From Glandiceps talaboti (Eukaryota > Hemichordata > Enteropneusta > Spengelidae): 64,000 nt of DNA. Location of the stretch: positions 17,854,431-17,918,430 of the forward strand of contig NC_135564.1 in NCBI RefSeq assembly GCF_964340395.1, written 5' to 3'. The position numbers were made by a program, and so were the translations under genes. The notes below the pieces were generated by a model, which was not told the DNA's origin, made no database searches, and saw only the letters and a list, made by a program, of their open reading frames with translations. This document shows positions 55,049 to 64,000 of the stretch, piece after piece (position 1 is the stretch's first letter; the number at the start of each line of letters is the position of its first letter).

Positions 55049-55880
55049 GGGTCTGTAATTCTGGAGGTTGCAAGAGTCGTTTCACGGTCATTTCTACTCG
55101 TATTCTAAACTTAACAGGCAATAATAACTGTAACAACACATCGGAATCACAAAAACTGTTGCTTCTTCCGTACCTTGGTATTGCTGTACCACGCTCATCT
55201 CTGCTACTTCCATCTCTTGGTATAAACTAGCTTGCTATCTGATACTTCATATGGAGATTGAAATGTTTCACTTGACCAAGCATACATGGGACGTTTCACA
55301 TTCGCGATCTTTCACGTTTATGAGTCATCAGAGAACATGACTTTGAAAGCGATTATTTACAAAATGTTGTGAATTGTATGCAAATTTCTCCCAAGCACCA
55401 ATCAATGTCGAGTATTACAATTTATCCTTGGCGGTACGAGTCAACCAGAGTCAACGACCGACCGATACACGTAACACTATCCAATATGGCCGACGTTAAC
55501 AATAGACAGACGACAATGGAATCGATATCGACATATACTGTGCGTAGGAGCAACTTTAGAAGTAAAATTATTTGTGAACCTGGTGAAACTAAAGACCAAT
55601 GTTGAAATTATACGACTATTGTCAGAAATCGTTCAACATTTTCACCAACGTTTCACAATGCGATGATATCTAAGCCCGTCAGCAGCGAACATCCACATGT
55701 GTTGGGCGTCTGCAACTCATAGTAATATGACGCAATAACACTGCGCCCACGAATTACATGCACCATGTCATGTGTAAAAAAACAAACGAGTTTCGAAACT
55801 CTACTAACCGTGCGTGGCGCACTCACAAGGATATGCGGATAAGACTTCGCGCAGTTACATTTATTTAACTTACAATTTTT
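55049..55880 (-). promoter_or_regulatory. Probable promoter region of the VPS4-like gene
   Basis: Upstream of the first recognised exon the sequence becomes clearly richer in CpG (for example 55430-55560 and 55740-55850) than the AT-rich surroundings. It includes CCAATATGGCCGACG, which resembles a YY1 site. I see no TATA box. The extent is approximate and inferred. Confidence 0.35.
55489..55605 (+). other. Small open frame in CpG-rich DNA, possible first exon
   Basis: ATG in a good context (CAATATGGCC) opens 38 codons: MADVNNRQTTMESISTYTVR, then RSNFRSKIICEPGETKDQ and Cys at the end. A possible donor (CCTG|GTGAAA) lies inside. It could start a divergent gene on the + strand, or be chance within the promoter of the VPS4-like gene. 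No downstream exon was recognised. Confidence 0.2.
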
Positions 55881-56416
55881 CAAAATTTAGGAAACGAAAG
55901 TATTCAATTATCGCGCTCATGATTGCACTTAAATAAAGTTGTTTATCAAATCTGTTTACAAGAGGCGTCATGAATAATATATTAACAAATTATCTAAAAA
56001 ATGACTCATTTACAATGTAAAGCTGTTATTGCATGTAAACATGATCTACAGCTTGGCTTTAGGAAACAGACAACAAGTGCAATTTTTATACTGGACACAA
56101 TAATAGATAAAACTGCACGGTGAAAATACATTTAAGTGAATATTTAGTATTTCATAGTGTAAATAAGAACAAAAAAAGTCAACCGATATAAGAAGTTTGA
56201 ACACATTTCTCCACTGAGTTGTCATCAGCCTGCATTGGTTACCAGTTCGTTTCAGGATTGATTACAAAATTTTACTGTTGACATACAAAGCGAGATATGA
56301 AGCTGCTCAACTCCAGAGTACACTTGTGATCTTCTCCAGCCATACACACACCGAGTCGCACTCTACGTTCTACAAACAAGTTTTTGTTTGCAATAACAAA
56401 TTACAGACAAATCTAT

Positions 56417-56949
<533 letters not shown>

Positions 56950-58636
56950 CATGGATTACCATACTGGCAAATACTACAGCTTTCAAGCTATTTACACATG
57001 TAAGCCCAATTTTTTCTTAAAAAGGAAAGAATCTGACTGTTTTTCCTGGCTGAGATAGGAGGTATGCATGCTATCTATAAATAACAAATATTTAAAAAGG
57101 CGGTTTTATTTTAGTAGAAAACCGCACGGTGAAAACAAATTATAACTGAACATAGTATTCAAGAACAAAAAAAGTTAACCGAAATGTTGGTATAAGTTTA
57201 TAGCTGTTTTATGGGTATTGACAGTTTGGAGAGCTGTGTATTCTTCTACCAACCGATGTTTAAGATATTATCAAATTTATGGACATAAATTTAAACTGCA
57301 GAATAAAGCTAAATGAAGGTGTAACTGAAGGATTTAAATCAACATGTGATATAAAACAAGGGTGTCATTTGTTCCCAACTCTTTAAAATATTTTTGTAAA
57401 TGAGCTTCAAACATTTTTTTGTGAAAAAACATAAAAACCTGTAAAACTTTAATACAGACAGACGTATTGACTTTTCAATGAATAGTAGTCCGTTCCTCCA
57501 CTCCCTGGCTATCTCTCGCTCTGTCTAGTGGTGTGGGAAGAGAATGTATATCGAAGCCCGCCCCCTTGCGGTCGGAAGATGACTAATAGATAATTTTGCA
57601 TTCAATACGCTAATGGTTTAGTTCTAGACTCGGAGACTCCAAATGAGATGGTCTAATAAATTATATGATTAATGTAACACATTGAATTTAAGTATAAACC
57701 CAAAGATAAGAAAATTCATGATTTGTAACAAAAGTAATCAGCTCATAAAAAGTTGACAATTTCTTTTGTACAATCAAACCACAACGTAATTAAAGTAAAA
57801 GTTTCAACTCAAATGGTCAATTTACACCAATTAAACAATTTACATTGTAATAAATTTAAACTCTTAAACTTAATCCTTCCGCACTCAGAAAAAAAGCGAC
57901 GATGACATCGTTTTTCTATTCGGCAATCTACCTAGGCTATGTTTAAAATTATCCACAACTAATAGATATATTTCAATGTATAGTATGGAAGTCATGGCAT
58001 ATGAGTTATCAATTACTTAGATGATATAATTATATTTACTATGTATTGTCCATTTAATAACCTACATATTCGACGCAATATCATTTTGGTGACATGAAAA
58101 ACTTGACACTCCAAGTCCTAACACTAAAGCTAGACATTTTTGGCAGCTTTGTTAAGTATATATGACCGTATGATCATTATAACCTCGAGTTCGTTCACAT
58201 CAAATATTGCCCTGACCTGAGATCCCTTTAGTGGTCTGAGCACTGACGTAGACAAACCTTTTCCTTATCTATGGTTTCACAGATCGAACTTCAGATAAAT
58301 TAGGTGTGAAAAGGGTTTAGGTAGGTGAGGGTGGTTTTTTTTTTTTTACATTGTCTTTATTTTGTAAATTTATACTTTTGAGTGCATATTTTAGCTGATA
58401 AAGATACCCTTCAGTGCTGTACATGTATTCTACTGAAGTCGACTATTTAACCAACACTTGGTAACAGAACTTAAAACCTGGTAAATTTAGGAATAAAGAT
58501 TCGATGACATTATTTCTTACACATGTTATAAATTAGCATATATATAATGTCGTACGTAAACGTATATTAAAAAATATACAATGATGAGTTGGATGACAGC
58601 CATGCGAATGTATTTGTGTAAATGCCGAATAAGAGT

Positions 58637-58983
<347 letters not shown>

Positions 58984-59211
58984 ACTTTTTCAACATTCAA
59001 ACTTCACCAGGAGCTGTCGTTTACCCGGTATTGTCTTGTGTAAAATTGTACACTTCATTTACCTAGTACCATACATTTATTTATGAGACAGTCAATAACC
59101 AAGCGAATGTGTGTGTCTGCCAAAATATCTCTGAATAGGTCAGTTAAAATGTAGGTAATATAGCCATACAGTTGTAGAATACTGTTACAGTATTGAATGT
59201 TCAAGAATGTT

Positions 59212-59212
<1 letters not shown>

Positions 59213-59270
<58 letters not shown>
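59213..59270. repeat. (GA)n microsatellite, 29 dinucleotides
   Basis: Pure GA tract about 230 bp after the pure CT tract and complementary to it, upstream of the promoter at about 59.4 kb. Confidence 0.97.
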
Positions 59271-59273
<3 letters not shown>

Positions 59274-59389
59274 CTTTATCTACAAATTGAAAATAAAATA
59301 AAGTGACAATTTTCTTTCATGTTGATTACACAAAGTGTTCTTTGCTTAAGGTAAATATTTCAGCTAGGCTTCCAGTAATACGGTGGCCC

Positions 59390-59700
59390 AGCCTCGGCAA
59401 GACAGATCTTTTTCAGGTGCGGCCAATCACGTTGTGTTATGGATAGTCAAGGTGCTAGTAGCTTTGAAAACAGCGCCTCTTTCGTTGGGGAAGAGAGAGT
59501 CGGACCATGGTCGGACCATGACGTACATGTGCATATAACAGCGTAATTACATATGTAAACAAATTCCCCGTGGTAAACCCGCCCTGTTATTTTTTTTTCG
59601 GTGAGTAGGTAGATTGTACCTGTGAAGTTTGTCTTTACCTTCTCACAGTTAAAACATGAACATATTGTAAAAGAAACATTTACAGCAGAGAGAATTTGAA
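59390..59700 (+). promoter_or_regulatory. Candidate promoter of the 3'-most gene
   Basis: Contains a CCAAT box (GGCCAATCACG near 59425), a direct pair GTCGGACCATG GTCGGACCATG at about 59500-59521 followed by a half CRE (TGACGTAC), and more CpG than its surroundings. It lies upstream of the predicted 5' UTR exon ending at 59897. Inference from position and motifs. Confidence 0.35.
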
Positions 59701-60378
59701 AGAAGCCGGGACAGATCGAGGTCAAAGTGCATGTTACACTATTACTGTGCGAGCTGCTTGCATGCATGTTGTCACGTTCTTAGTCGGGTATGTTGTAATA
59801 TTGTTTACAAACTGCTGTGCTCTTGTACGTCACACGCATCGAAGTTATGCCATTGAAGTTGAATATACTATAAACATCGGCCATCGATTGTTTAGAGGTA
59901 AGATTTCTTGGTGAAATGATGACAAATGTGGGAATTCCTTGAAATAGAAATGTACAACTACCTAGTACTTACTGGTTGATGTCATGCCACCATTGGCATC
60001 ATATCAACCCATATTCAAGTCAAAATAACCCGAATCTGTGTTCACATTTGAAATTATTTTCCTCGAGTATTTTGTACAGATGGCAAGAAAGATGAATATT
60101 ACTCATTCCTATGTTGTAGCATGGAAATATGGTTGTACGAATGTGATCAATTTATGTATGTGAACTAAATACATGTGAAACTCCACCATCTTTCTTGATC
60201 TTGATGTCACTGGGGGATATAGAACCGTAGAACATTTGCCCAAATCGCACTTCCGTAGTCTGTGTACACAAACCACGATGTTTGGTTTTATGGTGTTATT
60301 TGTAGAGGTCATTAGTATAGCTAGTAGCTTGGTTTCAATAGTGAAAGTATATACTAATTAAGAAAGGTGGGTTTGTTT

Positions 60379-60379
60379 C

Positions 60380-60429
<50 letters not shown>

Positions 60430-60440
60430 AACAATAACAA
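60379..60440. repeat. (CAA)n trinucleotide repeat
   Basis: About 17 CAA units followed by AATAACAATAACAA; intronic in the last gene. The poly-Cys frame on the minus strand is an artefact. Confidence 0.95.
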
Positions 60441-60471
60441 CTTCCTGGACCTTGATTGATATGCTGATGAG

Positions 60472-60549
60472 TAGCTCTGGATGTATGCGCTATGATGTTC
60501 GGCACGTCTAAAGACGTGTTGAACATTGTAGCACATACATCCAGAGCTA
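60472..60549. mobile_element. 78-bp fully palindromic MITE with perfect 9-bp target duplication
   Basis: Starts TAGCTCTGGATGTATG and ends CATACATCCAGAGCTA; the arms meet at a TAAA loop (ACGTCTAAAGACGT). Of 37 arm positions, five differ, and on the + strand transcript four of those are G-U pairs. It is flanked by identical GCTGATGAG at 60463-60471 and 60550-60558. The structure marks a small, probably recent insertion in an intron. Confidence 0.88.
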
Positions 60550-60867
60550 GCTGATGAGCTGAATCACTGTCCATACATGTGTGTATAACCAAATACAAGT
60601 AATACTTGTCTGTGGTATAACCATGGGTGTACATGTATTAGTCCCAGCTTCTCCACTGTCTATATCCATGGATGTATCACCCACTTCCATGGTATAACTA
60701 GTAGCCGACACATTTTCATGCAATTTTCACAAATTTTGTAAGAAAACAAAAATACGAAACCAACTAGTGACTATAGTACAGTCACAAAATGGCAAAATTT
60801 TCTTGTGGAAAAATATGTAGGTATATAATAAGATGATATGGCCAAGGATTGAATGTGTTGTAATCAT

Positions 60868-60898
60868 GTCACACCAGGGAATACTTCCCTGGTGTGAC
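60868..60898. repeat. Perfect 14-bp palindrome with 3-base loop
   Basis: GTCACACCAGGGAA, loop TAC, TTCCCTGGTGTGAC. Intronic; no flanking duplication seen. It has no T-run after it and is not a terminator in this context. Confidence 0.75.
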
Positions 60899-61854
60899 TG
60901 AAATTACTAGATTTATTGTTTTGCATGTGCAGTATTGTAAAGTAGCAAGTATTAATTAGAGCACATAACACCAGATTTACACGGTTTGTATTGCTATAAT
61001 TAATTTCCTGCCATGTTGGGATTATTTTTATCTTAATCAGTGATGTCATAGGGATTAGCTCGGCTACTTCTTTTGTTCATCACCAACTTTTCTTTACAAT
61101 AATACCTTTGCCAGACAACTGAATTTCATACTCAAATTTTTTTTATTTTCAATATTTTCTCAAAATTTTTCAAAACTTTGGTTTCATAAGAGAATCGGAT
61201 GATACAGTGTAACACAATCTCAGTAAATGAACTTTGTTCATTTAGTCAAAACCCCTTACCCTAAGTGAACATTCACAAGTGTGACATTGACACGTTTATT
61301 TATGATGTAAACCGTGATGAAAACTGTAGCAGTCACATCACTACGATTGATGCAATAACTGAAACCCAGCACTGTATGTCACATTAGAAGTAAATTTTAA
61401 TCAACTTATCAACATCTTAATAATAAATACAGAACCTGTTATCATTGAAGGTAGGAAAATTTTCGAAATTTGGTTAGAAGTGCAAAATATTTAGCAATCA
61501 CATTGGCGCCAGACCTCCTCCTTGTAAATGAATGAAGTTTGTTTATTGAGATTGTGTGACATTGTGTGATCGTCCGTGAGGTGTAATTATGTCATTATTC
61601 TCAAAAAATGTTAACTCATTGAGTCAAAATTTCTCTGAAAAAAACCAAAACCAAAAAAACATCATTATTTGAAAAAAATCATGTATTCCAAAGTATATTT
61701 AATTTGTTTATTAATTTTATTTATTTATTTACTTACTTAAGAAATATGAATCACTTTGGTATGTTTTGTTGTGATGACTGACATAAGTTGATTTTTTAAG
61801 TAAACATTTTTCTCCAAATACAAATTAAATTTAGTAATTTCTATAAATATTTCT

Positions 61855-62290
61855 TGGAAGTGAATCCAGAATGTTTGCTGACGTCTCCTTAGCATCATCA
61901 GAGTGTATACTCTATGAGTAGAAATTTCATTATTTACAGTCTATGAACATTCATTCTCACAAATTAAATTGTAATAAAAAAACTTTTTATGATATGAAAA
62001 TTCATGATTGCTTGATTAGCATAAATTTGATTATTTCAATAGATCAGTTTTCTCAAAATATCTGAATCTGTGATTTGTTCAAAGATCCAGGCAAGGCCCA
62101 GGGCATGAATTTAACCTCTATGCTTGGTAATCAGATTTAGCCAAACAAACTTTTTTAATTAAATATTTCTGTAGATCTCCATCAGCCAAACTCTAACAGA
62201 TCAACTACTACCTTAGAAATTTATTAGTCTACGTACTATGATTAGTCAATGTGTCTAGCTGGACTACTGCTAATTTTGTGCTCTGATCAT
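61855..62290. repeat. Dispersed repeat related to the 36.95-37.45 kb element
   Basis: In reverse orientation it shares, in the same order, AATTAGCAGTAGTCCAG, TTGGCTAAA.CTGA.TACC, AGCAT, GCCCTGG, GTGAATCC, ACGTCT and CATCATCAG with 36952-37440, but has only one copy of the 54-bp core. It may be a non-autonomous element with a variable tandem core. Confidence 0.6.
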
Positions 62291-62462
62291 GTGACCTGTA
62301 TACATGTTTATTTTTCTTTCTCAACAGATTTATCAAGCAAACCATTGGATATAGATAGATAGCAGATACAAGTATTTTGGATTTCATCTTCACACTTCAC
62401 AATTGTTTTGTTCGGATAGCTACTAGAAATGTTCACTAACTGTGAAGTTGTGATTTGAAACC

Positions 62463-62495
62463 ATGGATACGCAATTTCAGGAGCAATTTTTATAA
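62463..62495 (+). promoter_or_regulatory. Upstream ORF with optimal Kozak context
   Basis: AACCATGGAT starts an 11-codon frame (MDTQFQEQFL, stop TAA) that ends 32 bp before the proposed main start at 62528. Its context is better than that of the main ATG, so it would be expected to lower translation if both are on the same mRNA. A further short frame starts at about 62429. Confidence 0.35.
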
Positions 62496-62527
62496 CATTG
62501 TGAATATATCGGGAACATATTTTGGAC

Positions 62528-62605
62528 ATGGCAGTGCAGAGCTCCTGTCCTGTGTTTTTGGTTGGAGATGACGAGGAAGATTTCGGTTCTTCTCCTAAGG
62601 ATAAG
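62528..62605 (+). CDS. First coding exon of an unrecognised gene (partial, runs off window)
   Basis: ATG at 62528 (GACATGG context) opens 26 codons, MAVQSSCPVFLVGDDEEDFG plus SSPKDK, to a strong donor AAG|GTAAGG at 62605/62606, phase 0. The exon begins at 62328 after a good acceptor (TTTCTTTCTCAACAG). A non-coding exon ending 59897 (GAG|GTAAGA) can precede it, leaving a 2.4-kb 5' UTR intron. The peptide is acidic with Ser-Pro, as in a disordered N-terminus. I do not recognise the family, and no further exon is evident before the end of the window. Confidence 0.45.
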
Positions 62606-63690
62606 GTAAGGATCAAATTGGGAAAAAATGTCATGGCATCATATGAGTTTGTAGGAGTATGGAATTCTCAGCATTCCATATTTAGTATGGAAAATAGTGC
62701 TGGTTTACCCACAAGTCAGTGCGTTATTCAAACTGCAAGTCAACACTGTATAATTCGTACAGCTCTACCAAAACTTGTCATACATTGTATGAGTACCCAC
62801 AAATGAACTTATTGAAATTTATCAGAACTGTTGCAGCTACTTTGTTCAAGAAAACTCTACCCCATTCTATCATGAAGAAAAATGAAGGGTCACTATGAAA
62901 TATTTTTGAATAATGAAGAAAACGATATGAAATATAAGATTCAATATCAAATTCAAAATGGCCACCAAACACTGTCAGGGTGTGTAAGGGTAATTATAGA
63001 TTGATGATTTCCTTGAAAACAATATAGCGGTGAACCAAATTTCTGTAACGATTTCAAAAACGACCAGGAACAATATGTTCATAAGTTTTTTGTGATTTTA
63101 GGTATATTTGATTTCCAAATAAAATGGTCTCCAAGGTGGATTCTTAGTGGAAAGACACAATAAACATACATCCCATTGTACAGGATATGTATTGCAATTA
63201 CATTGAATACACATTGTGACCAAAGAAATTCTAAGTTTGAGAGAGGGCTATGCAAGCTAACATGTGTTCAGTGTGCTGGATTTCTTAAATTATGCCAATT
63301 TTATAAAAAAATGGAAATAACACATATATCAAAATAACTCTCTGTGGTCAGGAAAGGTGTGAAATACAGGCAACAAGCAAGTTGATATACCAGGTAATTA
63401 ATATGTATAGAATAAAATAGAATTTCACACTTTCATTTACCTTTGTCTGCTGTTGTTTTAAGTGTTGATTGGCACTTGTCAATATAATAAGATTATGAAA
63501 TTAAGAATTTTGTCAAATTTCAATTGTAGACCACAGGAAAGTTGCAGTCTGCAATTTCGGACCAAAATACCCCTATCTCCTGCCGTTTGAAATCTGACAA
63601 CAGACTACAGGAGAGTGTTAGATTGTCCTCTAATGATAGCCAAATTTTGTTATTGTGAGTCAAAACAATTAAAACTGGTATTTCTTGTGA
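62606..63690 (+). other. Start of an intron, nothing else recognised
   Basis: AT-rich sequence after the donor at 62606. Short open frames on both strands lack protein character. No exon, RNA or terminal repeat was seen. Confidence 0.45.
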
Positions 63691-63691
63691 G

Positions 63692-64000
63692 TCATCACAT
63701 AGTAAGAGATAGGGAACTCCAAAGTTTGGTGTGTCAATAGAAATTATGTGCGTCAGTGGCACATCAAATTGGCTTAGAGGGCACACTGGTCACCACATAG
63801 TAAGAGATAGGGAACACCAAATTTTGGTGCATCACTAGAAATTGTGTGCGTCAGTGGTGTATCAAATTGGCTTAGAGGGCACACTGGTTACCACATAGTA
63901 AGAGATAGGGAACACCAAATTATGGTGCGTCACTAGAAATTGTGTGTGTCAGTGGTGTATCAAATTGGCTTAGAGGGCACACTGGTTACCACATAGTAAG
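63692..64000. repeat. Tandem repeat, 98-bp unit, running off the window end
   Basis: CACATAGTAAGAGATAGGGA starts at 63696, 63794 and 63892, and again at 63990 where the window ends: an exact 98-bp period. Each unit includes the near-palindrome CACCAAATTTTGGTG. A single related piece (GGAACACCAAATTTTGGTGC) lies at about 47490. Confidence 0.95.

Noticed and set aside
55369-55605. Full 78-codon frame starting MNCMQISPKHQ as a gene
   Set aside because: The upstream part has no support; only the inner ATG at 55489 in a good context is worth keeping, as a weak candidate.
60868-60898. Perfect palindrome resembling a bacterial terminator
   Set aside because: The locus is in an animal intron and no T-run follows.

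Overview
The window is animal nuclear DNA: AT-rich, with short GT-AG exons in long introns, many microsatellites and many short inverted-repeat transposons. It carries a full-domain APC gene with 15-aa, 20-aa and SAMP repeats and a vertebrate-type C-terminus. A marine invertebrate bilaterian (invertebrate deuterostome or lophotrochozoan) is my best guess; the species cannot be told from the sequence alone.

Layout. (1) 1-15.66 kb, + strand: the 3' five coding exons of APC (ARM repeats to C-terminal PDZ ligand), with a 6.8-kb last exon, a 1.4-kb 3' UTR and a poly(A) signal. The N-terminal oligomerisation exons lie upstream of the window. (2) 16.53-24.52 kb, - strand: a 12-exon gene for a 434-aa charged, helical protein I do not recognise, tail-to-tail with APC. 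(3) 24.70-28.83 kb, + strand: SRP19, four exons, 151 aa, head-to-head with gene 2 across 186 bp, so the two probably share one promoter. APC and SRP19 are also neighbours in the human genome. (4) 34.69-55.05 kb, - strand: a divergent VPS4-type AAA ATPase, nine recognised exons, with a 10.9-kb intron full of repeats. (5) 59.4 kb to beyond the end, + strand: the 5' end of an unrecognised gene with a 5' UTR exon, a 2.4-kb intron and a first coding exon of 26 codons.

The genes do not form one pathway: APC is the scaffold of the beta-catenin destruction complex and binds microtubules, SRP19 is a subunit of the signal recognition particle, and the AAA protein is expected to act on ESCRT-III-like substrates.

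Non-coding DNA. The most interesting hidden signal is a set of seven foldback elements. They differ in sequence, but all start 5'-TAG and end CTA-3' or close to it, and all are flanked by a 9-bp direct repeat (three perfect, two 8/9, two 7/9). This points to one transposase superfamily with 9-bp target duplications, MULE-like by size. Three other inverted-repeat groups, several tandem arrays (27, 54 and 98 bp units), very long simple repeats and scattered CTCF-like motifs are also described. I saw no retroviral or other capsid-bearing element.
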